Source: Bacteroidia bacterium (GTDB lineage: Bacteria; Bacteroidota; Bacteroidia; Chitinophagales; UBA2359). Taken from it: 64,000 bases of DNA. Position numbers and translations under genes: made by a program. The stretch lies in NCBI GenBank assembly GCA_030427245.1, contig JAUHXA010000017.1, forward strand, positions 41,153-105,152, written 5' to 3'. The notes beneath the pieces are model-generated. The model did no database searches. It worked only from the letters and a program-made list of their open reading frames with translations, and was not told the DNA's origin. Positions 44,203 to 53,511 of the stretch are shown one piece after another (within the stretch, counting starts at the first letter, position 1; the number at the start of each line of letters is the position of its first letter).

Positions 44203-44210
44203 CAAAGATA
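44203..44210 (-). promoter_or_regulatory. Promoter -7 box (TATCTTTG)
   Basis: Read on the minus strand, a TAnnTTTG match 38 bases before the arginine deiminase ATG. Confidence 0.45.
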
Positions 44211-44261
44211 AAGAATCCATTAAAATTAAATTGAGATAAAATATAAAATAAGAAAGAAGAC

Positions 44262-45143
44262 TCAAAAACGATAACTCAGTTGCATCCCATTGCCGCCTAC
44301 TCCAAAACTCATTCCTTTGTCTGATACCTTCTTTTTGTGAGTCTGCAAAATTAGATAGCCACTTGCTGCGCCCACTAAGTATCCGACTATCAGGTCGCTT
44401 GGAAAGTGTGCTCCAAAATCATAACGGTAGTAAGCAGTTGCCAAAGAACCCAAGACACTTACTGTCCATACAAAAGGTTTGAGAGAAGAATTGGGGTAAT
44501 AATCCGAAAAAGCTTTGGCAAAAAAGAACGCTCCTGTAGCCGACAAAGCCGCATGACCACCCAAAAAAGAATTGCGAGTATGTCGAGAGGTGCGGCGTGA
44601 CATTGGAGTTTCGGGATTGTAAGCATAAGGGCGTTTTCGATCGGTCAAACCTGCCGTCAATCCATACGCCATTCCACTAAAGCTATATGCTTCAATAAAA
44701 AGCAATAGCAACTTACCTGCATCTTTTCGAGCATTGTTGTCCACAGCCATATATACCAATGGCAAGACGGAGGTAGAGTACAAAAATACATCGGACAGTT
44801 TTTTTGATTTCAGACTGTAATGTCGAGTTGCCGAACGGTCAAAACCATTGACATCTTCGGGTGAGAGTGCCAAAATTTCGGCTTCTGGAATGGCTTCTTT
44901 ATTCTCTCTTTGTGCAAAACCATATACAAACAAGCCAATGTTGGCACCTGTTATGAGTAAATCAGTAGGGAACTTATAGGTATATGGATCTTTTTGACTA
45001 TCGGTTTGTTGTGTTTCAGTGGTTGTTTTGAAATTGGCATACGTGAACTCGTAGGAGGTCAGTTGTGGAGTTTGGGCATTGGTATTGCAGAAAGTGCTGC
45101 AAAAGAGTAGTATGATTACAACAGAAATAGGTAAAGGTTTCAT
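44262..45143 (-). CDS. PAP2-family phosphatase
   Basis: A 293-residue protein with a signal peptide, and several hydrophobic segments between residues 125 and 265. The PAP2 signature is complete: KRPYAYNP (motif 1), NSFLGGHAA (motif 2, with the catalytic His) and YYRYDFGAHFPSDLIVGYLV (motif 3). Such enzymes remove phosphate from lipid phosphates or undecaprenyl pyrophosphate at the membrane. The N-terminal 70 residues are polar and specific to this family branch. It ends with a beta-strand-like tail GNGMQLSYRF typical of an outer-membrane C-terminus. Confidence 0.88.
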   Translation of the reverse strand: MKPLPISVVIILLFCSTFCNTNAQTPQLTSYEFTYANFKTTTETQQTDSQKDPYTYKFPTDLLITGANIGLFVYGFAQRENKEAIPEAEILALSPEDVNGFDRSATRHYSLKSKKLSDVFLYSTSVLPLVYMAVDNNARKDAGKLLLLFIEAYSFSGMAYGLTAGLTDRKRPYAYNPETPMSRRTSRHTRNSFLGGHAALSATGAFFFAKAFSDYYPNSSLKPFVWTVSVLGSLATAYYRYDFGAHFPSDLIVGYLVGAASGYLILQTHKKKVSDKGMSFGVGGNGMQLSYRF

Positions 45144-45287
45144 ATAAAAAGCATTTTAGAGTTTATAAGATTAAAGGAAAAGTGAATGAGTCATCTAAAT
45201 ATTGACTTCAAATTTTCCTAACATAAAATCCTAAAATTGTGATTATGTTTACTGACTGCTCAAAAAAAGAAATGAACTTTTGAATTC

Positions 45288-47945
45288 CTACTCTTCCTCC
45301 ATCGCCTTCTTCAATTCATTCAGCTTCAATAAGGCTTCAATCGGAGTCATCGTATTTACATCCAACTTAGACAGCAATTCTTCCAGCTTTTTCATCTTCG
45401 GATTGTTCACCTCAAAGATGTTCAATTGGTAAGGCGAAGCTTCAGGCATTTGCTTCAATTGCGTACTGATTTGGTCAGAAGCCAAACCCTTGTCTTCCAA
45501 TTGTGCTAGAATCTCATTGGCTCGTTTCAAAATCTGTTTGGGCATTCCCGCCATTTGTGCAACATGAATCCCAAAACTCCGCAATGCGCCACCTGGTACC
45601 AACTTCCGCAGGAATATCACCTTGTTGCCGATTTCTTTGGTCGAAATATGATAATTTTTGATGCGGTCAAATTTGTTGGAGAGTTCGGTCAATTCGTGGT
45701 AGTGCGTCGCAAAGAGTGTTTTGGGTTGGGCTTTGGGGTGATTGTGAAGATACTCCGCCAATGCCCAAGCAATCGAAATACCATCGTAAGTGCTTGTTCC
45801 TCTGCCGATTTCGTCCAAGAGAATCAAACTACGCTCCGAAATATTGTTCATAATACTTGCGGTCTCGTTCATTTCGACCATAAACGTCGATTCGCCCGAA
45901 CTGATATTGTCCGAAGCACCTACTCTTGTAAATACCTTATCGGTAATCCCCAACTTTGCCACCGCAGCAGGCACAAAACAACCCATCTGAGCCATAATCA
46001 CAATCAAAGCCGCTTGCCGCAAGAGAGCAGACTTACCTGCCATATTCGGACCCGTAATGATGAGCAATTGTTGGCTTTCGCTGTCCAAATAAATATCGTT
46101 GGGAACGTATTCTTCGCCAATTGCCATTTGCTGTTCTATCACAGGGTGTCGCCCAGCTTTGATGTCGAGAATCAGGCTATCATTGATTTGTGGTTTGTGA
46201 TAATTGTTGCGGATAGAAGCACGAGCAAAAGAAAGCAAACAATCCAACTGTGCAATCAAAGCCGCATTGAGTTGAATCGGGCGAATGTAGGTATTCAGGC
46301 TTGCTACCAAAGCTTCAAATAACTGACTTTCGAGTGCGAGTATTTTTTCCTCTGCGCCCAATATTTTTTCTTCATAAGTTTTCAATTCTTGGGTGATGTA
46401 GCGTTCTGAGCTAACCAAAGTTTGTTTGCGAATCCACTCTTTGGGAACTTGGGCTTTGAAGCGGTTTCGGACTTCGAGGTAATAGCCAAACACATTGTTG
46501 AAGCTGATTTTCAAAGAAGTAATTCCAGTAGCTTCAATTTCACGTTGCTGGATTTCAAGCAAATAGTCCTTGCTTGTTTTGGTCAATCGTCGTAATTCGT
46601 CTAATTCTTCCGATACGCCCTCTCGAATCACACTGCCTTTGTTGAGTGCCACAGGTGGCTCTTCAATCAGCTCGGTTTCGATTTTGCTGCGAATGATTTT
46701 GCAGGGATTGAGTTGTTCGCCCATTCGATTCAAAATCTCATTGGAGGCTTCGGAGCATAGTTTTTGAATCGGTTCAATCGCAAAAAGGGCTTTCTTCAAT
46801 TGGGCTACTTGTCGAGGAGTGATTTTGCCCATCGGCACTTTGGCAATCAAGCGTTCGATGTCACCGATTTGCTGAATGTGGTGAATCATCTGTTCTTTGA
46901 ACTCCTCTTGTTTCATAAAATATTCGACCATGCTGTGCCGATTCTCAATCGCTCTACTATTCTTCAAAGGCAGGGCAATCCACTTGCGGAGCAGACGAGA
47001 ACCCATTGGAGAAATGGTTTGATCGAGTACTTTTATCAAAGGTGTACCGCCATCAAAAGGGCTGTTGAGTAGTTCGAGATTGCGGATAGTGAAGCGGTCG
47101 AGCCACACATATTTGTCTTGTTTCAATCGCCCCAAAGCGGTGAAGTGCTGCAAGTTGGCGTGTTCGGTCGTGCCGAGATAATGGATAATCGAACCTGCTG
47201 CTACATTGCCCACGTCCAAAGATTCAACGCCAAAACCTTTGAGGGTTTTGGTTTGGAAATGCCGCAAAAGTAGCTCACGAGTAAAATCGGTCTTGAAGAC
47301 CCAATCCTCCAATGGGTAGGTGTAAAATTTGTCGCCAAAATGCTCTTTGAAGTCGTCAGAATAATTTTTGGAATAGATGACCTCAGAGGGTTGAAAGCTT
47401 TGAAGTAGTTTGTCTATATAATCAGCACTTCCTTGTGTCACCAAAAATTCTCCTGTCGAAATATCGGCAAACGAGAGTCCAACTGTGCGTTTATTGAAGT
47501 GAACCGAGGCGAGGTAGTTGTTGGTTTTGTGGTTGAGTATTTTGTCACTGAGTGCGACTCCTGGAGTTACCAATTCGGTAACGCCCCTTTTGACGATGGT
47601 TTTGGTCATTTTGGGGTCTTCGAGTTGTTCACATATTGCAGCTCTATATCCTGCTCTGACCAGTTTGGGGAGGTAGGTATCAAGTGCATGATGCGGAAAA
47701 CCAGCCAAGTCTATTTTTCCAGCAGCTCCATTGTTGCGTTTGGTAAGGGTGATGCCCAATACCGAGGCAGCAGTAACCGCATCAGGACCAAAGGTTTCGT
47801 AGAAGTCACCTACTCTAAACAGCAAGATGGCGTCGGGATATTTGGCTTTGATGGCGTTGTATTGTTTCATCAAAGGCGTTTCTTTTTTTGCCTTTGTTTT
47901 TGAGCCTTTCTTGCTTGTCGTCGTTGTTTTTTTTGGTCTTGCCAC
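45288..47945 (-). CDS. mutS: DNA mismatch repair protein MutS
   Basis: An 885-residue MutS1. The GTG at 47945 is preferred (VARPKKTTTTSKKGSKTKAK, read as Met), because the longer frame from 47981 begins with a TTG and adds unlikely residues. The mismatch-binding domain with the Phe-x-Glu motif (LFRVGDFYETFG) is present near residues 40-55. The ATPase has Walker A ITGPNMAGKSALLRQ and DEIGRGTSTYDG, and the clamp/connector parts are in place. It recognises base mismatches and small loops and recruits MutL, which is not in this window. The N-terminal Lys/Thr-rich tail is an addition. Confidence 0.97.
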   Translation of the reverse strand: MARPKKTTTTSKKGSKTKAKKETPLMKQYNAIKAKYPDAILLFRVGDFYETFGPDAVTAASVLGITLTKRNNGAAGKIDLAGFPHHALDTYLPKLVRAGYRAAICEQLEDPKMTKTIVKRGVTELVTPGVALSDKILNHKTNNYLASVHFNKRTVGLSFADISTGEFLVTQGSADYIDKLLQSFQPSEVIYSKNYSDDFKEHFGDKFYTYPLEDWVFKTDFTRELLLRHFQTKTLKGFGVESLDVGNVAAGSIIHYLGTTEHANLQHFTALGRLKQDKYVWLDRFTIRNLELLNSPFDGGTPLIKVLDQTISPMGSRLLRKWIALPLKNSRAIENRHSMVEYFMKQEEFKEQMIHHIQQIGDIERLIAKVPMGKITPRQVAQLKKALFAIEPIQKLCSEASNEILNRMGEQLNPCKIIRSKIETELIEEPPVALNKGSVIREGVSEELDELRRLTKTSKDYLLEIQQREIEATGITSLKISFNNVFGYYLEVRNRFKAQVPKEWIRKQTLVSSERYITQELKTYEEKILGAEEKILALESQLFEALVASLNTYIRPIQLNAALIAQLDCLLSFARASIRNNYHKPQINDSLILDIKAGRHPVIEQQMAIGEEYVPNDIYLDSESQQLLIITGPNMAGKSALLRQAALIVIMAQMGCFVPAAVAKLGITDKVFTRVGASDNISSGESTFMVEMNETASIMNNISERSLILLDEIGRGTSTYDGISIAWALAEYLHNHPKAQPKTLFATHYHELTELSNKFDRIKNYHISTKEIGNKVIFLRKLVPGGALRSFGIHVAQMAGMPKQILKRANEILAQLEDKGLASDQISTQLKQMPEASPYQLNIFEVNNPKMKKLEELLSKLDVNTMTPIEALLKLNELKKAMEEE

Positions 47946-48058
47946 AGGGGATGAAATAAAAATGGAACACAGATTTTGCAAGTAAAATAGAAATTATCGA
48001 TGCAAAAATAAGTGTTGGGGTTAAAAGGTGATTAAAGGGTAAAATTAGCCAAATAAAC

Positions 48059-48145
48059 TCATTTGTCGTTTAATTTCTTCAACAATTCCTTCGCCTTACC
48101 TGTATAATCCCCTTCTGAATTGTTGGCTATTTGCTGCAATAAATT
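48059..48145 (-). pseudogene. Remnant of a TPR-protein C-terminus
   Basis: The minus-strand frame reads LLQQIANNSEGDYTGKAKEL and then LKKLNDK before TGA at 48061. It has an upstream in-frame stop after 28 codons. The pattern is like the closing helices of tetratricopeptide proteins. The rest of the gene is absent. Confidence 0.4.
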
Positions 48146-48178
48146 TTAGTTTCAAGAAGTTTTACACTTTTGGAATAA

Positions 48179-48265
48179 ATCAATGCCAAAAACAAAGCCC
48201 TTCGGCAAGCCAAACTCGATTATTTGCAAAAAATCGAATCCCCTATTTCTCCTATAACACCTTAA
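48179..48265 (+). pseudogene. Remnant of a CHAT-domain gene
   Basis: The frame reads INAKNKALRQAKLDYLQK and then IESPISPITP before TAA. KALRQAKLDYL is a hallmark of the C-terminal part of CHAT caspase-like domains, in which it precedes the PYYWAGF segment. The sequence here is only 28 codons long. It is a degraded fragment, of low confidence. Confidence 0.4.
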
Positions 48266-48368
48266 TAAATCCTGTTTTGACAATTTCACTACCATTTTTT
48301 TTTGGACTTATAAACCAATTATTTGTAGTTTCGTTATTTAACACTGTCGAACCGAACTGCAAATACTT

Positions 48369-48932
48369 ATGCAAGAACAACAACACAGCAAACGTATTGA
48401 TGAAATAAAAACAACACTCAATTTACCCACTTATACAACAACAGCCTTACTATTGCGAAAACTCATTTTGCGGCATCAACATCTCTTATTACAAGAGTTG
48501 ATTGAACTCAAACTGGATTTGAATGACTACAACCCTTCTACTTATCGAAATCCACTGGTTGTTGCAGCACACTGCAACAATGAGATAGCTTTCCAAGCCT
48601 TGATTGAAGCAAAAATAGAAATTACGCCTTCTTTAGCAGTTGGCGAACTCATTCCTTTTCTCATCAAAAAACGCCAAAATTCGATGTTGAAACAACTCCT
48701 CAACTCCGAAATGGCAATGGATATAGACAGTGTAGATATTCCCATATTGGGAATTCCTTTGATTGCTCATGCCATCTCTTTGAACAACTTAGAAGCGCTG
48801 ATAATCTTGATGGAGACAGGCGCAAACATCAATTGCAGATTTAGAGACATTACCCCTCTTGATTTTGCAGAAATCTTACACCGAACCGAAATGGTAGAAA
48901 TATTGACAAAAGCTGGAGGAGAAAGAGCTTAG
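48369..48932 (+). CDS. Ankyrin-repeat-like protein
   Basis: A 187-residue cytoplasmic protein. Residues about 60-183 have the helical pattern of three or four diverged ankyrin repeats (PLVVAAHCNNEIAFQALIEA; GIPLIAHAISLNNLEALIIL; METGANINCRFRDITPLDFA). The N-terminal 55 residues are charged. It is a generic protein-interaction fold, and neither partner nor function is visible. It follows the remnant region by about 100 bases. Confidence 0.7.
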   Translation: MQEQQHSKRIDEIKTTLNLPTYTTTALLLRKLILRHQHLLLQELIELKLDLNDYNPSTYRNPLVVAAHCNNEIAFQALIEAKIEITPSLAVGELIPFLIKKRQNSMLKQLLNSEMAMDIDSVDIPILGIPLIAHAISLNNLEALIILMETGANINCRFRDITPLDFAEILHRTEMVEILTKAGGERA

Positions 48933-49003
48933 ACAAATTTTGAATTCCAAGAATAAGTTGCTACCTTTCCTTATTAGAGGGGATTCTAAAAATCATGTTT
49001 CAG

Positions 49004-49690
49004 ATGAAAATTTTAACTTTATTAGTACTGCCCATTTTTTTCTTAATGAGCAGTCAAGCGTTTGCACAGGCAAATATTCACCCTGTTAATTACTCAAAAG
49101 AAGGACAAAGATATGTAGATCAAGACGAGTCCTTGCGAGATCATCAAGCCGCTTCCACACAAATCAGAGACCTCAGAAAGGGTGCCTTATTGGTGCGTTT
49201 GAAAACACGTCAAAATACAATTGATGCTTTTAAAGAAAAGGGCTACCTGAAAATGGCAAAAAAAGTAGAAAAAGAACAACAGACAAGCAACAAAAACCTA
49301 ATGAAAGCTTTCCGAGAGCATTTCGATTTTTGCAAAGTCTATTTTTTCTTCAGTGATGATTCGGATAAAGTATTGGGCCAAACATTTACAGGTATTTTCT
49401 TAAACAAAGACTTGGAAAAAGATGTCTCTATTGTGTCCAATGAAAAACACATTTTCACTGCCGAAATTGGAAGCCTAATTACAGACCCTTCTATAACCTA
49501 TCCGGACGGAACAGAATCAAGCCCTACATCGGGGATGTCAGAAAGTGTTTTGGTCATCAAAAACCATCAATTTGAGCAACTCCGCCGCCCCTTTCCCTAT
49601 TATGTCAAAATAAGCGATCGATTTCTTGACAAGAAAATAGACAAACTCAACAAACGTTTGCACCGTTTTTACGGTAACTGGAAAAAGTGA
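49004..49690 (+). CDS. Exported hypothetical protein
   Basis: Family not recognised. A 228-residue protein with a signal peptide; the ATG at 49004 (MKILTLLVLPIFFLMSSQAF) starts it, and the ATG at 48995 is the alternative. The mature part has a charged helical segment (about 40-100), then a beta-rich part. SYAYFDIIGKGAA-like residues do not appear on this strand. No known domain or catalytic motif is seen. It lies upstream of the copper ATPase gene by 77 bases, but the link may be accidental. Confidence 0.55.
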   Translation: MKILTLLVLPIFFLMSSQAFAQANIHPVNYSKEGQRYVDQDESLRDHQAASTQIRDLRKGALLVRLKTRQNTIDAFKEKGYLKMAKKVEKEQQTSNKNLMKAFREHFDFCKVYFFFSDDSDKVLGQTFTGIFLNKDLEKDVSIVSNEKHIFTAEIGSLITDPSITYPDGTESSPTSGMSESVLVIKNHQFEQLRRPFPYYVKISDRFLDKKIDKLNKRLHRFYGNWKK

Positions 49691-49767
49691 TTTCACGAAA
49701 AAAATCACCTCTATCAATGACATTTATCAATAGTGGACAGAATTAAAAAGACGAATTTGCATTGAAT

Positions 49768-52257
49768 ATGATAAGTCAAACTTTTCCAATAACTTCAATG
49801 CCTAAGGGAGCCGCAAAAATACCTTGCCATCACTGTGGATTGACCTGTAAAGACAAGTCCATATCTGCAAACAATCCAACTTCCGAAAAAGCCTTATACT
49901 TCTGCTGTGAAGGCTGTAAAAGTGTGTATGAAATACTGGAAGGCAATGGCTTGTGCAATTATTACCAATTGAAAGAGGGAGAGGAACATTCTTCAATAAG
50001 CAACTTTTCGGATGAGTCATTCGACTTCTTAGACCTTCCCGAAGTTCGCCAAAAGCTGATAGATTTCTCCGACAATCACCAAACCAAAATCACCTTCGCC
50101 ATTCCCAACATGCACTGCACCGCCTGTATTTGGCTATTGGAAAACCTTCACAAAATCGAACCCGCAGTACTGCAATCGAAGGTCAATTTCATGAAGAAGG
50201 AACTCTATGTGCAGTTTCGAGAAAGTGATTTTTCATTGAAAGAACTCGTACGACTTTTGGCGAAAATTGGCTACGAACCTGTTATCAACCTCAAGTCACT
50301 GAATGAAAAACAGGCTGAGGAGATTCAATTAAGTAAATCGTTTTACTACAAATTAGGTATTGCAGGCTTCTGTTTCGGAAACATCATGCTGTTGAGTTTT
50401 CCCGAATATTTGGGACTCAGCAAGGCGTTTGATGGCGACTTTCACCGATTTTTTGGCTACCTCAATTTGGGCTTGATAGTGCCTGTGGTGGCGTATAGTG
50501 CCTCGGATTATTTTCGTTCAGCATGGAATGGAATTCGTCAAGGGAATTTGCCGATTGATGTGCCTATTTCTTTGGGAATCTTGTCTTTGTTGCTGCAAAG
50601 CGTGTTTGAAATCGTCACGCAAACGGGGGCAGGTTATTTGGATTCTTTGGCAGGTTTGGTGTTTTTTCTATTGATTGGGCGTTGGTTTCAGCAAAAAACG
50701 TATGGGCGTATTTCCTTTGAGCGAGATTACCAATCCTACTTTCCGATTGCAGCGATTCGACGAGAAAATGGCATTGAAAAAAGTATTCCTATCAATCAAC
50801 TGCAAGAAAACGATATTATCATTGTTCGCAGTCAGTCCCTGATTCCTGCCGATGGTATGCTATTGAAGGGCGAAGCGAAGATTGATTACAGCTTTGTGAC
50901 GGGCGAAGCGGAGGCAGTGAAGGTCGAAGCGGGTGAAGCGATTTTTGCAGGAGGGCGGCAATTGGGGCAAGCAATCGAATTGAAGCTCACCAAAAAAGTA
51001 TCACAAAGTTATTTGACTCAATTGTGGAACAACGAAGCTTTCGACAAAACTTCTGCTACTGCAAAAGAGGAGCAGTCATTGAGTTTGCTTGCCGACAAAA
51101 TTGTGCCGTATTTCACCCCTACGATACTTCTGATTGCTTCAATAGCAGGGATTTATTGGTGGGCAGTTGCGGATTTCGCCTATGCCATTCAAATCTTTGC
51201 AGCCGTGTTGATTATCGCCTGCCCCTGTGCTTTGGCTTTGGCGACACCTTTCACCCTCGGCAATGCTTTGCGGATTTTGGGGCGTATAGGTTTTTATGCC
51301 CGAAACACCGCAACGATTGAACGTTTGGCAGGCATTGACCACATCGTTTTCGACAAAACAGGCACGATTACCCAATCTCAAAATACTGCCATACAATATG
51401 TTGGAGAGCCATTAACTGCAAAAGAAGAGCAAATAGTCTATACCCTCACCCGACAATCTTCGCATCCCATCAGCCGCCAAATTTGTGACTCATTGCAGCA
51501 ACAGCAAGAGAACTTACCCTTTTTCGAACTTGAGTATTTTGAAGAAAAGACAGGTCAAGGCATTGAAGGAAAAGTGGAAGGACAAACTTTGAAAATCGGC
51601 AATGCGGCTTTTGTGGGCGAAGCGGTGTATGATTTGTTTTCCCCGAATGAAACCCACACTTTTGTGAACTTCAATGGCGAAACGAAGGGCTATTTCAGCT
51701 TTTCAAATGCCTATCGGGAGGGCTTGAAGGAGGTGATTGAAGGGCTGCAAAAGGAGTATCAAATTTCGGTGATTTCAGGAGATAAAGACACTGAACGAGC
51801 CAATTTGCAGCAATTGTTTGGCAAAGATGCCGAATTGCTTTTTGAACAGTCACCTCAAAACAAACTGGATTATATCCAAGCTTTACAGCAAAAAGGAAAA
51901 CGAGTGGTGATGATTGGCGACGGACTGAACGATGCGGGAGCTTTGCAGCAAGCGGATGTTGGGATTGCAGTTTCGGAGAATGTGAACAATTTTAGTCCTG
52001 CTTGTGATGTGATTGTGGAGGCGAAACGGTTTGGGCAATTGGTGGATTTCGTGACGTATAGCAAGGAGGCGGTCAAGGTGGTCAAAGGGGCTTTTGTGCT
52101 GTCGTTTTTGTATAACTTTGTCGGAATTGGTTTTGCAGTGCAGGGCTTATTATCACCTATTGTAGCCGCAATTTTGATGCCTTTGAGTTCGATTACGGTG
52201 GTGGTGTTTGGGGTCGGGCTAAGTTATTACAACGCGAAATTTTTAAATAGAGGTTAG
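49768..52257 (+). CDS. Heavy-metal P-type ATPase, CcoI/FixI type
   Basis: An 829-residue P1B ATPase. The start is the ATG at 49768; a TTG two codons earlier is possible. The N-terminus has a Cys-rich module (CHHCGLTC and CCEGCKSVYEIL), then a heavy-metal-associated domain with a CTACIW site. The membrane metal motif is CPC (IIACPCALALATP). The catalytic motifs are DKTGT, TGEAEAVK and GDGLND. This architecture is that of CcoI/FixI, which delivers copper for cbb3 oxidase assembly. No cco operon is within the window, so a role with NirK or the oxidase is inferred only. Confidence 0.9.
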   Translation: MISQTFPITSMPKGAAKIPCHHCGLTCKDKSISANNPTSEKALYFCCEGCKSVYEILEGNGLCNYYQLKEGEEHSSISNFSDESFDFLDLPEVRQKLIDFSDNHQTKITFAIPNMHCTACIWLLENLHKIEPAVLQSKVNFMKKELYVQFRESDFSLKELVRLLAKIGYEPVINLKSLNEKQAEEIQLSKSFYYKLGIAGFCFGNIMLLSFPEYLGLSKAFDGDFHRFFGYLNLGLIVPVVAYSASDYFRSAWNGIRQGNLPIDVPISLGILSLLLQSVFEIVTQTGAGYLDSLAGLVFFLLIGRWFQQKTYGRISFERDYQSYFPIAAIRRENGIEKSIPINQLQENDIIIVRSQSLIPADGMLLKGEAKIDYSFVTGEAEAVKVEAGEAIFAGGRQLGQAIELKLTKKVSQSYLTQLWNNEAFDKTSATAKEEQSLSLLADKIVPYFTPTILLIASIAGIYWWAVADFAYAIQIFAAVLIIACPCALALATPFTLGNALRILGRIGFYARNTATIERLAGIDHIVFDKTGTITQSQNTAIQYVGEPLTAKEEQIVYTLTRQSSHPISRQICDSLQQQQENLPFFELEYFEEKTGQGIEGKVEGQTLKIGNAAFVGEAVYDLFSPNETHTFVNFNGETKGYFSFSNAYREGLKEVIEGLQKEYQISVISGDKDTERANLQQLFGKDAELLFEQSPQNKLDYIQALQQKGKRVVMIGDGLNDAGALQQADVGIAVSENVNNFSPACDVIVEAKRFGQLVDFVTYSKEAVKVVKGAFVLSFLYNFVGIGFAVQGLLSPIVAAILMPLSSITVVVFGVGLSYYNAKFLNRG

Positions 52258-52586
52258 GTTTAATGCACTCTATGACAAATTTCTTAACATCATTCTATGA
52301 CCAAATTTTGAAATTTACATCCCCCTAAGTCCCCCTTCAAAGGGGGAGTTTCCTCACTATCAGTGTATTCCCCCTTTATTCTCCCTTTGAAGGGAGTTAG
52401 AGGGATGTTTGGGGGCAGGGGGATGTTGCGCCAGTTTTGTCACACTATCAAAAAACTTCCAGTACCGTGTATTTAAAATAGAGGATGCTTGATATGTGAT
52501 GTTTGGTTTCCCAATAATCTTACTTCAAAAATCATGTAATCATACATCTTAAATCTTGTGTATTACAAGAAGAAAATGCAAAGAAT
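52258..52586. other. Repeat-containing spacer
   Basis: A 329-base spacer. Apart from the family A repeat at 52317-52428, nothing is identified. Confidence 0.6.
52317..52428. repeat. Palindromic dispersed repeat, family A copy 2
   Basis: Starts ACATCCCCCTAAGTCCCCC and ends GGGAGTTAGAGGGATGT. A central TTCAAAGGGGGAG and CCCCCTTTATTCTCCCTTTG give the two arms. The left and right arms have diverged, unlike in the copy at 60172. Confidence 0.75.
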
Positions 52587-53021
52587 ATGAGCAAAATTAC
52601 CTTAGTAGCCTCCACCTTTATTTGGTGTGGTTTGTTGGTGGGGATTTCGTTTATGGAAGCACCACTGAAATTTCAAGCTCCCAATATCACCCTCGAATTG
52701 GGTTTGGGGATTGGTCAGTTGGTTTTTGGAGTATTAAACAAAATGGAATTGATATTGGCGGTGCTAATTGGAGTTTCTTTGTGGTCAGTAAAACCAATGA
52801 ATAGACTTATCCTTGCTTATGGAACTGTCATTGCCATTTTGTTGGTACAGACCTTCATTCTACTGCCTTTTTTGGGTGAGCGAATTGTGATGATTCAAAA
52901 TGGGCAAACGCCTCCTGCTTCACCCATGCACTGGTACTATGTGGCTGGAGAAGTGGTGAAATTGGCTTTGTTGATGTTTGGAGGGATTACTTTTTTGAAG
53001 TCAAATTTGGAGAGGGAGTGA
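52587..53021 (+). CDS. Small conserved membrane protein
   Basis: A 144-residue protein with four membrane helices (about residues 6-25, 47-66, 71-95 and 112-134). Polar residues include HWYYVAGEVVKL near the end. I cannot name the family with certainty. It precedes a truncated globin gene in the same direction, and its last bases (the stop TGA) lie in a family B repeat. Confidence 0.7.
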   Translation: MSKITLVASTFIWCGLLVGISFMEAPLKFQAPNITLELGLGIGQLVFGVLNKMELILAVLIGVSLWSVKPMNRLILAYGTVIAILLVQTFILLPFLGERIVMIQNGQTPPASPMHWYYVAGEVVKLALLMFGGITFLKSNLERE

Positions 53022-53052
53022 GAAGCGAGAAGTCGGAAGCAAGAGGTAAGAA
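53017..53052. repeat. Dispersed repeat, family B copy 3 (single arm)
   Basis: GAGTGAGAAGCGAGAAGTCG and GAAGCAAGAGGTAAGAAC resemble one arm of the copies at 6503-6563 and 40594-40661. The stop codon of the membrane protein gene lies inside it. Confidence 0.6.
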
Positions 53053-53088
53053 CTGAAGAGTAATTTGTTCATTAAAATCCGTTTTACT

Positions 53089-53493
53089 GTGATTTATACG
53101 AAAAAAGACATCGAAAATCGAGCAGATATTGAAGTATTGATTGACGCTTTTTACGCAAAGGTGATAGAGGATGAGGTAATTGGGCATTTCTTCAATGAGG
53201 TCGTCCAAATCTCTTGGGAGAAACACATGCCTATTATGTACAATTTTTGGGAGGCGGTTTTGTTTGGAGTCGGTGGCTACAAGGGAAATCCCGTATTGAA
53301 ACACATCGCATTGCATCAAAAAGAGGCTTTGACCCAAGCGCATTTTAGTCAGTGGAAAAAGCTGTTTTTTGAAACATTGGACGAGTATTTTGAAGGGGAG
53401 AAAGCGGAGGATGCAAAGAAGAAAGTCGAAATGATGGAGCGTTTGATGTTGCACAAGATTGAAGCGAGCGAAAATCCGTTTTTTGTGCAGTGA
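53089..53493 (+). CDS. Group III truncated hemoglobin
   Basis: A 134-residue protein (GTG at 53089; a TTG at 53065 would extend it by eight). It has the group III pattern: DIEVLIDAFYAKVIEDEVIG and then HFFNEVVQISWEKHMPIMYNFW with FF and WxxH segments. The proximal His is in LHQKEAL (near residue 76). Group III globins bind O2 and NO, and their roles include NO detoxification and microaerobic metabolism. The position beside an NsrR-like regulator and NirK fits an NO-related role. Confidence 0.9.
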   Translation: MIYTKKDIENRADIEVLIDAFYAKVIEDEVIGHFFNEVVQISWEKHMPIMYNFWEAVLFGVGGYKGNPVLKHIALHQKEALTQAHFSQWKKLFFETLDEYFEGEKAEDAKKKVEMMERLMLHKIEASENPFFVQ

Positions 53494-53511
53494 TTATATG
53501 CGTATAGTGCT

